From positions 6,626,501-6,690,500 of the forward strand of contig NZ_CP012831.1 of the NCBI RefSeq assembly GCF_001307275.1: a stretch of 64,000 nt of DNA, written 5' to 3'. The DNA is from Pseudomonas fluorescens. Its GTDB lineage: Bacteria; Pseudomonadota; Gammaproteobacteria; Pseudomonadales; Pseudomonadaceae. Positions within the stretch are counted from its first letter, which is position 1, and each line of letters begins with the position of its first letter. Made by a program: the position numbers and the translations under genes. Under the pieces are notes generated by a model. It did not search any database, was not told the DNA's origin, and saw only the letters and a list, made by a program, of their open reading frames with translations. This document shows positions 1-8,210 of the stretch, piece by piece.

Positions 1-675
1 ATCGCCGGACTGGTCGGCGCCGGGCGTACGGAACTGGTCTCGGCGCTGTTCGGCGCCTACCCCGGCCGCTACGAAGGCGAAGTCTGGCTCAACGGCCAGC
101 AAATCGACACGCGCACGCCGCTCAAGTCGATCCGCGCCGGCCTGTGCATGGTCCCCGAAGACCGCAAGCGCCAAGGCATCATTCCAGACCTCGGAGTGGG
201 CCAGAACATCACCCTGGCGGTGCTGGACAACTACTCGAAACTGACCCGCATCGACGCCGAAGCCGAACTGGGCAGCATCGACAAAGAAATCGCGCGCATG
301 CACCTCAAGACCGCGAGCCCGTTCCTGCCGATCACCAGCCTCTCCGGCGGCAACCAGCAAAAAGCCGTGTTGGCGAAAATGCTCCTGACCAAACCCCGCG
401 TGCTGATCCTCGACGAACCGACCCGCGGCGTGGACGTCGGCGCCAAGTATGAGATCTACAAGCTGATGGGCGCCCTGGCGGCCGAAGGCGTGTCGATCAT
501 CATGGTGTCCTCGGAGCTGGCCGAGGTGCTGGGGGTCTCCGACCGCGTCCTGGTGATCGGCGACGGCCAGTTGCGCGGCGACTTCATCAACCACGAACTC
601 ACCCAGGAACAGGTGCTCGCCGCCGCGCTCAGCCATCCCGATGGCCATAACAATAATGATCGGAAGTCCGCGTAG
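1..675 (+). CDS. xylG: D-xylose ABC transporter ATP-binding protein, C-terminal part (5' end outside window)
   Basis: This is the last 224 residues of a two-domain sugar ABC ATPase that energises pentose import at the inner membrane. The frame is open from base 1, so the N-terminal ATPase domain lies outside the window. The fragment opens with the GLVGAGRTEL loop, the degenerate Walker A usual in the second domain of this family. The signature LSGGNQQK follows near window residue 114 and Walker B LILDEPTRGVDVG near 135, then the H-loop region with VSSEL. The stop codon directly abuts the ATG of the permease gene, so the two are translated as a unit. Assignment to xylose rests mainly on the XylH-like permease; ribose- or arabinose-type paralogues look similar in this domain. 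Confidence 0.88.
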   Translation: MAGLVGAGRTELVSALFGAYPGRYEGEVWLNGQQIDTRTPLKSIRAGLCMVPEDRKRQGIIPDLGVGQNITLAVLDNYSKLTRIDAEAELGSIDKEIARMHLKTASPFLPITSLSGGNQQKAVLAKMLLTKPRVLILDEPTRGVDVGAKYEIYKLMGALAAEGVSIIMVSSELAEVLGVSDRVLVIGDGQLRGDFINHELTQEQVLAAALSHPDGHNNNDRKSA

Positions 676-1812
676 ATGAATCAGGTCAAACAGCTGTTTT
701 CCCGCTACAAAATGCTCGCGCTGGTGATCGCCGTGGCGCTGATCTGGCTGTTCTTCAGTTGGCAGACCGAGGGTGGGTTCGTAACCCCACGCAACCTCTC
801 CAACCTGCTGCGGCAGATGTCCATCACCGGGATTCTCGCCTGTGGCATGGTGCTGGTGATCATCAGCGGCGAGATCGATCTGTCGGTGGGCTCGCTGCTT
901 GGGCTGCTGGGGGGGCTGGCGGCGATCCTCGATGTGGTTTATCACGTCCCGCTGCTGGCGAACTTGAGCCTGGTGGCCTTGTGCGGTCTGGTGATCGGCT
1001 TGGGCAACGGCTACATGACCGCCTACCTGCGTATTCCATCGTTCATTGTCGGGCTGGGGGGCATGCTCGCGTTTCGTGGCGTCCTGCTGGGGGTGACCGG
1101 CGGCACCACCATTGCCCCGGTGTCACCGGAGCTGGTCTACGTCGGCCAGGGTTATTTGCCGCACACGGTCGGGACCGGGCTTGGCATCCTGCTGTTCGCC
1201 CTGACCTTGTTCCTGACCTGGAAACAGCGGCGCAACCGCGCCCTCCATGGCCTGGCGGCTCACTCCCTGGTGCGTGACGTGTTGCGCGTGGTGGTGATCG
1301 GCGCGGTGCTGGCCGGGTTCGTCTATACCCTCAACAGCTACGACGGCATCCCGGTACCGGTGCTGCTCCTGCTGATCCTGCTGGGGGTGTTCAGCTACGT
1401 CACCAGCCAGACCGTATTCGGCCGACGCGTCTACTCGGTGGGCAGCAACATGGAAGCCACGCGCCTGTCCGGCATCAACGTGCAAGCGGTGAAGCTGTGG
1501 ATCTTCGGCATCATGGGCGTGATGTGCGCCCTCGCCGGCGTGGTCAACACCGCACGCCTGGCCGCCGGCTCACCCTCGGCCGGCAACATGGGCGAACTCG
1601 ACGCCATCGCCGCCTGCTTCATCGGCGGCACCTCCATGCGCGGCGGTTCCGGCACCGTCTACGGCGCCCTCCTCGGCGCGCTGGTGATCACCAGCCTGGA
1701 CAACGGCATGTCGATGCTCGACGTCGACAGTTATTGGCAGATGATCGTCAAAGGCAGCATTCTGGTGCTGGCGGTGTGGGTGGATGTGAGTACGCGGACG
1801 GGGCGGCGTTAA
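676..1812 (+). CDS. xylH: D-xylose ABC transporter permease
   Basis: This is a 378-residue integral inner-membrane permease of the XylH/RbsC family that forms the channel for a periplasmic-binding-protein-dependent sugar importer. Multiple hydrophobic segments are evident, and the conserved GEIDLSVGS segment lies near residue 65. The C-terminal half has the family run with GGTSMRGGSGTVYGALLG, and the end (SYWQMIVKGSILVLAVWVD) resembles E. coli XylH closely. The ATG follows the xylG stop without a gap. Any xylF and regulator genes should lie upstream, outside the window. The transporter may feed the xylD/xylX pentonate enzymes at the far end of the window, but that link is inference. Confidence 0.88.
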   Translation: MNQVKQLFSRYKMLALVIAVALIWLFFSWQTEGGFVTPRNLSNLLRQMSITGILACGMVLVIISGEIDLSVGSLLGLLGGLAAILDVVYHVPLLANLSLVALCGLVIGLGNGYMTAYLRIPSFIVGLGGMLAFRGVLLGVTGGTTIAPVSPELVYVGQGYLPHTVGTGLGILLFALTLFLTWKQRRNRALHGLAAHSLVRDVLRVVVIGAVLAGFVYTLNSYDGIPVPVLLLLILLGVFSYVTSQTVFGRRVYSVGSNMEATRLSGINVQAVKLWIFGIMGVMCALAGVVNTARLAAGSPSAGNMGELDAIAACFIGGTSMRGGSGTVYGALLGALVITSLDNGMSMLDVDSYWQMIVKGSILVLAVWVDVSTRTGRR

Positions 1813-1831
1813 TAATCAGGGGACAGCAAGC

Positions 1832-2971
1832 ATGATCATCGAACCGTTCGCCATCGATATCCCTGAAGGCGCCCTTGAAGACCTTCGGCACCGCCTGTTG
1901 AACACAAGGTTGCCTGAGCCCTTGGCCGACCAAGGCTGGAGCGAAGGCATGGACCTGGATGTGCTTCGGGCGCTTCTCGCACATTGGTCGACCGCGTTCG
2001 ATTGGCGCGCTCAGGAAGCAGCGTTGAATCGCTTGCCGCAATTTGTCGCCGACATCGGTGGGCAAAGGGTGCACTTCATTCATCAACGTGGCGTCGGGCC
2101 GAGTCCGAGACCGTTGATCCTTACCCATGGCTGGCCCGGCTCGTTCATCGAAATGCAGCGCATCATCCCGCTGCTGACGGACCCGGCCCGCCATGGGGGT
2201 GATCCTGCGGACGCTTTCGATGTGGTGGTGCCGTCGCTGCCCGGCTACACCTTTTCCGCACCGTTCCAGCAATCCGGCATGGGGCCCTATGAAGTGGCGG
2301 GCTTGTGGAGTGAGTTGATGAGCGGGCTGGGTTATGAACGGTTCGGCGCCCAGGGCGGGGACATTGGCGCGGGCGTTTCGATGTGGTTGGGCGTGCGTTA
2401 TCCCGAGCGGGTGACAGGCATTCACCTCAACTATATTCCGGGTTCCTATCGCCCTCCCCTGGGCGAAAACGCGCCAGCGCTGACCGAGGTAGAAACGGCC
2501 TTCCTGCAACGCGCGGCGGCATTTGCCGATGCCGAAGGCGCCTACGGGCACATTCAGCGAACCAAACCCCAGAGCCTGGCGGTAGGCCTGAATGACTCCC
2601 CGGCTGGGCTATTGGCGTGGATGGGGGAAAAGATCCTGTCCTGGTGTGATGACAGCCCCGCGATTGACCGAGATTGGTTACTGACCAATGTGACGCTGTA
2701 CTGGCTGACGCACTGTATCGGCTCGTCGTTTCGCCAATACGTGGAGGGCAGCAAGCGGCCGTTGCAGTTCAACAGCGGCGAACGTTTGAAGCCGCCGGTT
2801 GGAGTGGCGCTGTTTCCTAGGGAGCTGCCCATGCCACCACGGAGCTGGGTGGAGCGTTGCTGCGAGGTGAAACGCTGGACCGAGATGCCTCGGGGTGGTC
2901 ACTTTGCCGCGTTGGAACAGCCGGCGTTGTTGGCGGAGGATATCAGGGCGTTTTTCCGGGACTGTCGCTAG
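1832..2971 (+). CDS. epoxide hydrolase family protein (alpha/beta hydrolase with EHN domain)
   Basis: The 379-residue product has the architecture of microsomal-type epoxide hydrolases. An N-terminal EHN-like domain (about residues 1-90, starting IEPFAIDIPEGALEDL) precedes the alpha/beta hydrolase core. The oxyanion-hole motif HGWPGS is at 99-104, the nucleophile region QGGDIGAGVS places Asp177 as nucleophile, and the GGHFAALEQP motif places His357 as the general base. The family opens epoxides to vicinal diols through an alkyl-enzyme ester. The gene follows xylH by 19 bases with a GGGGA ribosome site, so it may be read with the xylose genes although it has no obvious role in xylose use. The natural substrate is not predictable from sequence. 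Confidence 0.8.
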   Translation: MIIEPFAIDIPEGALEDLRHRLLNTRLPEPLADQGWSEGMDLDVLRALLAHWSTAFDWRAQEAALNRLPQFVADIGGQRVHFIHQRGVGPSPRPLILTHGWPGSFIEMQRIIPLLTDPARHGGDPADAFDVVVPSLPGYTFSAPFQQSGMGPYEVAGLWSELMSGLGYERFGAQGGDIGAGVSMWLGVRYPERVTGIHLNYIPGSYRPPLGENAPALTEVETAFLQRAAAFADAEGAYGHIQRTKPQSLAVGLNDSPAGLLAWMGEKILSWCDDSPAIDRDWLLTNVTLYWLTHCIGSSFRQYVEGSKRPLQFNSGERLKPPVGVALFPRELPMPPRSWVERCCEVKRWTEMPRGGHFAALEQPALLAEDIRAFFRDCR

Positions 2972-3002
2972 AAAAGTCCGAAAAAACTCACCTCAAGCCT
3001 CC

Positions 3003-3090
3003 TGTGGGAGCAAGGCTTGCCCGCGATGAAGATGACGCGGTCTTCCGGGGAAACGAGGCGCCTGCATCGCGAGCAAGCTTTGCTCCCACA
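3003..3090. repeat. REP inverted pair (REPIN), family A
   Basis: Two inverted copies of a 25-26 base palindromic element: TGTGGGAGCAAGGCTTGCCC at 3003 and its partner ending at 3090, separated by about 36 bases. Both arms carry small variations from the consensus TGTGGGAGCGAGCTTGCTCG. It follows the end of the epoxide hydrolase gene. Confidence 0.9.
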
Positions 3091-3155
3091 GAAATCCGCG
3101 CACATCAGTGCTAGCGGCAAGAGGCGGTCCGAAAATCCCGTAGGAATTTACACCC

Positions 3156-3288
3156 TGTGGCGAGGGAGCTTGCTCCCGCTGGGGCGCGAAGCGGCCCCAA
3201 AACAGGCGCCTCTTTTCTCCAGGTACTGCGCAGGCGCCGGTTTTGCGACTGCTGCGCAGCCGAGCGGGAGCAAGCTCCCTCGCCACGG
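3156..3288. repeat. REP inverted pair, family B
   Basis: Inverted arms with the core GTGGCGAGGGAGCTTGCTCC (from 3156) and its complement ending near 3288. The spacer is G/C-rich and itself partly dyad-symmetric (GCGAAGCGGCCCC against GCTGCGCAGCC). This is a different REP family from the neighbouring pair at 3003-3090. No other gene signal is seen between the two pairs. Confidence 0.85.
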
Positions 3289-3455
3289 GGTGCGGGGCGT
3301 CCTACAGGCCGGTTGTGGGTACCGGGATCGACTTCTATCGTTGGGTTCGTCGCTGGCTTTGGTCAGTGGCTGGGTTTCGCAGCCCGACAGATACGGTAGC
3401 AACCAAGCATCATAAAAGTGACAATGAGCGCCTTTGGCGTTCGACGTCATCTTAT

Positions 3456-3535
3456 GGTGGCTGTGTGTGGGAGATCTTCGGGTCTGCCGGGTTCCTTCGT
3501 ATCCTCGGTCTGCGAACCCACGCGCAGCTACCACC
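3456..3535 (+). ncRNA. candidate structured RNA / leader upstream of the small DUF3077-like gene
   Basis: The gene-free stretch 3289-3597 holds a strong potential RNA fold. Bases 3461-3471 pair with 3517-3527 (11 pairs, two of them G-U). After a three-base bulge (3528-3530), 3456-3460 pair with 3531-3535. Directly inside is a five-pair hairpin closed by a C(UUCG)G tetraloop (3472-3476 with 3481-3485, loop 3477-3480). The inner region also has an alternative stem, GGGTTC at 3489-3494 with GAACCC at 3514-3519, which competes with the outer helix. That could make it a switch or simply a conserved repeat. No coding potential was accepted here. The strand is assumed from the downstream gene; the fold is only sequence-inferred. 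Confidence 0.35.
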
Positions 3536-3597
3536 CATTCGTTTCGCAGCGGATCGAAGTAGCTTTTTCTTGATACGAAGAATGAGTAACTATTGCC

Positions 3598-3873
3598 ATG
3601 AATCAACGCGATCAACGCTTCACACCTCTCACCCAAACCGCCACCACCCACCCCGTCCTGCTGATCGACACCCACGCCCCACTGCCCGAACTCCATGCCT
3701 GTGCCAGCGAACGCCTGCACGCCACGCTCGACTACCTGACCTTGGTGGCGTGCAGCAGCCTGCGTGATTCGGCAACGAACGACATCAACACCCTCACCAA
3801 TGTCGCTCGGATCCTGGTGCAGGATGTGGCGGATGTGTTCGGCGTGATCGAGCGGCGCGGGCTCGAAGGCTGA
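3598..3873 (+). CDS. small DUF3077-like protein
   Basis: The 91-residue product is soluble, with a His/Thr/Pro-rich start and a helical C-terminal half. That half carries ACASERLHATLDYLTLVA (about 37-54) and then NTLTNVARILVQDVADVF (65-82). This two-helix layout (a hydrophobic helix starting near an ASE/ASERL motif, then a second helix ending in a charged tail) resembles the small DUF3077/DUF6124-type proteins widespread in Pseudomonas. The assignment is from memory of the family pattern and is weak. No function is known to me. The gene stands alone between REP elements and is preceded by the candidate structured RNA at 3456-3535. The ribosome site is poor. Confidence 0.5.
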   Translation: MNQRDQRFTPLTQTATTHPVLLIDTHAPLPELHACASERLHATLDYLTLVACSSLRDSATNDINTLTNVARILVQDVADVFGVIERRGLEG

Positions 3874-3878
3874 GCCAT

Positions 3879-3967
3879 TGTGGGAGCGAGCTTGCTCGCG
3901 ATGGCGGTGGCACAGTCAATATCTTTGCAGGCTGACATATCGCTTCGCGAGCAAGCTCGCTCCCACA
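3879..3967. repeat. REP inverted pair (REPIN), family A
   Basis: A canonical TGTGGGAGCGAGCTTGCTCG arm starts at 3879 and its inverted partner ends at 3967, immediately after the stop of the small gene. Together with the next pair it fills the gap between that gene and uxuA. Confidence 0.93.
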
Positions 3968-4009
3968 GGGAATGGCGTTAGCCCGAGAATTTCTCAGGCG
4001 TTTACCTCC

Positions 4010-4143
4010 CGTGGCGAGGGAGCTTGCTCCCGCTGGGTTGCGTAGCGACCCCAAGCTGATTGAATGGGATCGATCTGATGCACCGAGGTGCCGGGTTTTA
4101 GGGCTGCTGCGCAGCCCAGCGGGAGCAAGCTCCCTCGCCACAG
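4010..4143. repeat. REP inverted pair, family B
   Basis: The CGTGGCGAGGGAGCTTGCTC arm begins at 4010 and its complement ends at 4143. The spacer contains GGGTTGCGTAGCGACCCC and GGGCTGCTGCGCAGCCC. Located 32 bases past the uxuA stop (uxuA is on the minus strand), it could end transcription. Confidence 0.88.
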
Positions 4144-4175
4144 GTGTTAACCGCCCCCACCCAAACAGGGCTTAT

Positions 4176-5351
4176 CTAGCCTAGTTGTCGACGCACGGCC
4201 AGTTCCACGCCGCGGATTTCCGCCAGGCCCTTGAGGCGGCCGATCAGTGAGTAGCCGGGATTGCTCTTGCGATGCTGATCGTCAAGCAGTTGATGCCCAT
4301 GGTCTGGACGCAGCGGCAAGCGCGGGCCGCCTTCGCGTTCACGTCGGCGCTCTTCAGCCACCAAGGCGCCGATGACTCCGACCATGTCGACGTCGCCGTC
4401 CAGGTGATGGGCTTCATGGAAGCTGCGTGGGTCGGTTTCCCGGCGGGTTGAACGCAGGTGAGTGAAGTAGATGAACGGAGCAAAGTGCTTGGCCATCGCC
4501 ACCAGGTCGTTGTCTTCGCGCACACCATAGGAACCGGTGCAGAACGTCAGGCCATTGGCCGGGCTTGGCGCGGCATCCAGCAGCCATTGGGCGTCTTCGG
4601 CGGTGGACAGGATACGTGGCAAGCCGAGCAGTGCCCGGGGCGGGTCGTCCGGGTGGATTGCCATGCGCACACCCACCGCCTCGGCAACCGGGATCACCGC
4701 ACGCAGGAAGTACCCCAGGTGTTCGCGCAACTTGGCCTCGTCGATGTCGGCGTAGGTGCGCAGCAAGTCACGGAAGTTGTCCAGGCTGTAGTGTTCCTCG
4801 GCGCCGGGCAAGCCAGCAATCAGGGTATTGACCAGGGTTTCGCGCCGGGCCGGCGTCAGTTGTTCGAAGTAGGCCTTGGCCTGCTGGATGTCCTCGGCGC
4901 TGTATTCGGCCTGCGCTCCCGGGCGCTGGAGGATGAACAGGTCGAAGGCGGCGAACGCGGTTTGATCGAAACGCAAGGCCCAGCCGCCATCCGCCAGTTC
5001 GAAAGACAAATCGGTTCGGGTCCAGTCCAGCACCGGCATGAAGTTGTAGCAGACGATATCGATGCCGCAGCTCGCCAGGTTGCGCACACTTTGCTGGTAG
5101 TTGGCGATGTACTCGTCGCGCCGCCCGCAGCCGCGCTTGATGTCTTCGTGCACCGGAATGCTTTCCACCACCGACCAGCTCAGGCCGGCCGCTTCGATCA
5201 GTTGTTTGCGCGCCGCGATGGCATCTACCGGCCATACTTCGCCATTGGGAATCTCGTGCAGCGCGGTGACGATGCCGGTCGCACCGGTCTGGCGAATGTC
5301 CGCCAGGGAAATCGGGTCTTTGGGGCCAAACCAACGCCATGTCTGTTCCAT
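4176..5351 (-). CDS. uxuA: D-mannonate dehydratase, UxuA family
   Basis: This enzyme dehydrates D-mannonate to 2-keto-3-deoxy-D-gluconate (KDG) in hexuronate catabolism. The product has 391 residues, close to the usual UxuA length of about 394. It begins MEQTWRWFGPKDPISL and ends with the family-typical MRPDHGHQLLDD-like block and GYSLIGRLKGLAEIRG. The start at 5351 is chosen because AAGGAGAA lies just upstream; the open frame extends 20 codons further but lacks homology. It is the last gene of the operon, 13 bases after uxuB. A second, unrelated mannonate dehydratase (manD) sits in the same operon, which is unusual. Confidence 0.93.
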   Translation of the reverse strand: MEQTWRWFGPKDPISLADIRQTGATGIVTALHEIPNGEVWPVDAIAARKQLIEAAGLSWSVVESIPVHEDIKRGCGRRDEYIANYQQSVRNLASCGIDIVCYNFMPVLDWTRTDLSFELADGGWALRFDQTAFAAFDLFILQRPGAQAEYSAEDIQQAKAYFEQLTPARRETLVNTLIAGLPGAEEHYSLDNFRDLLRTYADIDEAKLREHLGYFLRAVIPVAEAVGVRMAIHPDDPPRALLGLPRILSTAEDAQWLLDAAPSPANGLTFCTGSYGVREDNDLVAMAKHFAPFIYFTHLRSTRRETDPRSFHEAHHLDGDVDMVGVIGALVAEERRREREGGPRLPLRPDHGHQLLDDQHRKSNPGYSLIGRLKGLAEIRGVELAVRRQLG

Positions 5352-5364
5352 GTTCTTCTCCTTT

Positions 5365-6822
5365 TTATCGTTTGGATGCGGCAAGGGTGTGCAACAGGCT
5401 ATCCACGCCATCGCGCGTCAGGGCGCTGTAGGCGTGGTGCACGGCGTCGCGAAATACTGCGCGAGCCGAGAGCCGCGGCGGGAAGACTTCGTGCAGGTCG
5501 AGAACCGCGTCCACCCGCGATGCGCCCTCGAATCGTCCGGCAAGATCGGCAAAGGTTGCGCTCAGTGGGTCGTCGACCACGTGCGCCGGACGACCGGGCA
5601 ACGGCTGCGTGCAGTAGTGGATCCATGCCGCGATGCCCAGCGCCGTACAATCAATGCCGCGCCCCTGGTCGAGCAATTGCTGCGCGCCGAGCAACCAGCG
5701 TTGCGGCAGTTTCTGCGAACCGTCCATGGCAATCTGCCGCAGCCGATGTTGCAGGCTGTCATTGGCAAACCGTGCCTTTAGATCGTGGGCATAGACCGAA
5801 AGGTCGATACCCGCAGGCATGTCCAGCGTGGGCGCCGCCTCGTCGGCCATGTAGCGTCCGATCAGGTGCAGCAGGTTCGCGTCACTGACGGCCTCGAACA
5901 CCGTGTCGTGACCGACCAGCAGCCCCACATAGGCCAGCAACGAATGGCTGCCATTGAGCATGCGCAACTTCATCGTTTCGAACGGGCCCACGTCGTCCAC
6001 CATCTGCACCCCCTCCACTTCCCAGTCCGGGCGGCCAAGGGGGAAGTGATCTTCGATCACCCACTGGCTGAAACTTTCACAGACCACTGCCGCCGGGTCA
6101 TGACAGTCCAGTTGCTCCAGCCGGCGGAAGGACTCGCCGTCCATCGCAGGCACGATGCGGTCGACCATGCAGCTGGGAAACGCCACCTGTTGCTCGACCC
6201 ACTGCGCCAGCGCCTCATCCTGCAACGCCGCCAGCGCGCTGACTGCCTGGCGGGTGCGCTGGCCGTTGTCGGGCATGTTGTCACAGCACAACACAGTGAA
6301 GGCCGGGACACCCGCGGCGCGGCGCCGGCGCAGGGCTTCCAGAACGATCCCGGGGGCCGAGCGCGGCGCTTGCGGATGAGCGAGGTCATGGGCAATCGCC
6401 GGATCTTCGCTGCGCAGTTGGCCCGAGGACGGGCTCAGGCAATAACCCTTTTCAGTGACCGTGAGCGTGACGATCCGCGTCTGCGGCGCCGCCATGCGCA
6501 TCAGCAACTGCTCCAGGTCAGGACCGCCCTCGCCCACATACAAGGCCTGGCGCAGCACCCCGATCTCGCGCAGCGTCACTTGTTCGCAGTCGCGGTATTC
6601 GGCCACATGGTAGCGACCGTCCTGCTCGCGCAATTGCTCGACCAGGGTGCGATTGGAACGCAGGTTGGCGCTGCACACGCCCCAGTCGCTTTCACCGTGG
6701 CGATTGAGATGGCGTTGCAGGTAGACCGCCTGGTGCGCGCGATGGAACGCGCCCAGGCCCAGGTGCACGATACCGATCTGCGCTGCAGTGCCGGTGCAAG
6801 GTACACGTTTCACAACAGGCAT
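5365..6822 (-). CDS. uxuB: fructuronate reductase / mannitol dehydrogenase family (UxuB-like)
   Basis: A 485-residue polyol dehydrogenase of the long-chain mannitol dehydrogenase family. The N-terminal dinucleotide-binding motif GIVHLGLGAFHRAHQAVY is at about 17-34. The C-terminal domain carries the catalytic-lysine region MKLRMLNGSHSLLAY near residue 285. In this context the likely reaction is NADH-dependent interconversion of D-fructuronate and D-mannonate, supplying the substrate for UxuA and ManD. The start has a strong AAGGAG site. It lies between an MFS transporter gene upstream and uxuA downstream. Family members also act on mannitol, arabinitol or tagaturonate, so the exact substrate is inferred from neighbours. 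Confidence 0.85.
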   Translation of the reverse strand: MPVVKRVPCTGTAAQIGIVHLGLGAFHRAHQAVYLQRHLNRHGESDWGVCSANLRSNRTLVEQLREQDGRYHVAEYRDCEQVTLREIGVLRQALYVGEGGPDLEQLLMRMAAPQTRIVTLTVTEKGYCLSPSSGQLRSEDPAIAHDLAHPQAPRSAPGIVLEALRRRRAAGVPAFTVLCCDNMPDNGQRTRQAVSALAALQDEALAQWVEQQVAFPSCMVDRIVPAMDGESFRRLEQLDCHDPAAVVCESFSQWVIEDHFPLGRPDWEVEGVQMVDDVGPFETMKLRMLNGSHSLLAYVGLLVGHDTVFEAVSDANLLHLIGRYMADEAAPTLDMPAGIDLSVYAHDLKARFANDSLQHRLRQIAMDGSQKLPQRWLLGAQQLLDQGRGIDCTALGIAAWIHYCTQPLPGRPAHVVDDPLSATFADLAGRFEGASRVDAVLDLHEVFPPRLSARAVFRDAVHHAYSALTRDGVDSLLHTLAASKR

Positions 6823-6839
6823 CGACTCACTCCTTCTGT

Positions 6840-8132
6840 TCAGGAACGGCCCAGGGCCGAAACCGGCTGCGGGCTTTGTGCCGCCGCGTTGCCGGTATCC
6901 GCCACCGACAGCGGTTTAACGTAGCGCGCGACACACACGGCACCGATCACGGTCAACAGCCCCGCCAGCAGGAAAGCACTGGTGAACGAACCGGTGAACT
7001 GCACCAAAAACCCCGTCAGGGTCGGGCCGACAATGCCCGAGGTATTCGCCAGAAAGTGCATGAAACCACTGACGCCGCCCACCCGCGCCGCCGGAACGGT
7101 GTCCTGGATGATCGCCCAATAGATGGCACCGGTGAGGTAAAGGAAAAACACCGCCAAGGCGACGAGGATCACCGCTGGATACAAGGTAGTCACCATCCCG
7201 GCACAGGCGATGCAGACAGCACAGGCCAGCAGGCACGTCACCAGCACCACTTTACGGGAGAACATCATCCGCCCGGTTTTCTTGAACACGAAGTCGGAGA
7301 TGAAGCCGCCCAGGGCCAGGCCGAGGAAACCCAGGACCCAGGGAATGACCGTGGCGATGCTCATGTCCTTGACGTTCAAGCCGTGGGCCATGGTCAGGTA
7401 GCTGGGGAACCAGGTCAGGAAGAAGAACAAGGTGTAGTTATAGGAAAAGAACGCCAGGGAGGTGAACAGCACCGTCGGCTGCTTGAGGTAGAACCGCAAA
7501 GGGAACACCGGTTGTGCCGCCAGCTCGCCCTGCCCCTCGGCTCGGAGAATATCCTCGGCACCCTCGCCTTCGGGCCGTTCCTTGACGAACTTGAACCACA
7601 CCGCCGCCCAGACCAGGCCGATCAGCATGATGATAATGAACGAGATCTTCCAGCCGTAGGTGACGGCGATAAAACCCACCACCGGACCGGAAATCGCCCC
7701 ACCCAGCGGCGTGCCGGACATTGATGCGCCAATCGCCCGCGCCCTGCGCTTGGGGGTGTACCAGTTGTTCACCATCTTGCTGGTGGTGACGCTCAGCGGT
7801 CCTTCGCCCATGCCGAACAGGATCCGGATGAGCACCAGCGAAGCGAAGCCCACTGTCAGCACCGTGAGGCCGCTGAACAATGACCACAAGACCATGGCCA
7901 GCAGCAAGGTGGTCTTGGCGCCGTAACGGTCGGCGGCCCAGCCACCGATGAAGTTGAAGGCCGCATAGCCGACGAAAAAGCTGCTGAAGATCATGCCCAT
8001 CTCACCCGTACTCAGACCGTAGTCCTTCTGGATGAAAGGTGCCGCCACAGACAATGCCGACCGGTCGAGGTAATTGATGACCCCAGCCAGGAACAGCATG
8101 ATGATGATTAAGCTACGTCCTTGACCAAACAT
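6840..8132 (-). CDS. MFS transporter, anion:cation symporter family (hexuronate/sugar-acid uptake)
   Basis: A 430-residue inner-membrane protein with about 12 hydrophobic segments. The N-terminal half has NYLDRSALSVAAPFI in TM1 and GWAADRYGAKTTLL in the TM2-3 loop, the classic MFS motif seen in the ACS family (ExuT, GudP, RhmT). Members import sugar acids by proton symport. A GGGAGGTT ribosome site precedes the ATG. Located 17 bases upstream of uxuB in the same direction, it most likely takes up a hexuronate or aldonate that enters the UxuB/UxuA route. Substrate specificity cannot be read from sequence. Confidence 0.85.
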   Translation of the reverse strand: MFGQGRSLIIIMLFLAGVINYLDRSALSVAAPFIQKDYGLSTGEMGMIFSSFFVGYAAFNFIGGWAADRYGAKTTLLLAMVLWSLFSGLTVLTVGFASLVLIRILFGMGEGPLSVTTSKMVNNWYTPKRRARAIGASMSGTPLGGAISGPVVGFIAVTYGWKISFIIIMLIGLVWAAVWFKFVKERPEGEGAEDILRAEGQGELAAQPVFPLRFYLKQPTVLFTSLAFFSYNYTLFFFLTWFPSYLTMAHGLNVKDMSIATVIPWVLGFLGLALGGFISDFVFKKTGRMMFSRKVVLVTCLLACAVCIACAGMVTTLYPAVILVALAVFFLYLTGAIYWAIIQDTVPAARVGGVSGFMHFLANTSGIVGPTLTGFLVQFTGSFTSAFLLAGLLTVIGAVCVARYVKPLSVADTGNAAAQSPQPVSALGRS

Positions 8133-8210
8133 GGTGGAACCTCCCGCTTGTTGTGTTTATTCGGTGAGGGTGCCCATGACAGGCACGGTGAAACCGGTGG
8201 TACCGACGGC

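Noticed and set aside
3148..3720. 190-codon minus-strand open frame across a REP pair, the structured block and part of the small gene
   Set aside because: It consists largely of translated REP and the dyad-rich block, so a repeated non-coding element explains it better than a protein.
5785..6924. 379-codon plus-strand open frame opposite uxuB
   Set aside because: Antisense shadow; uxuB has cofactor and catalytic motifs, this frame has none.
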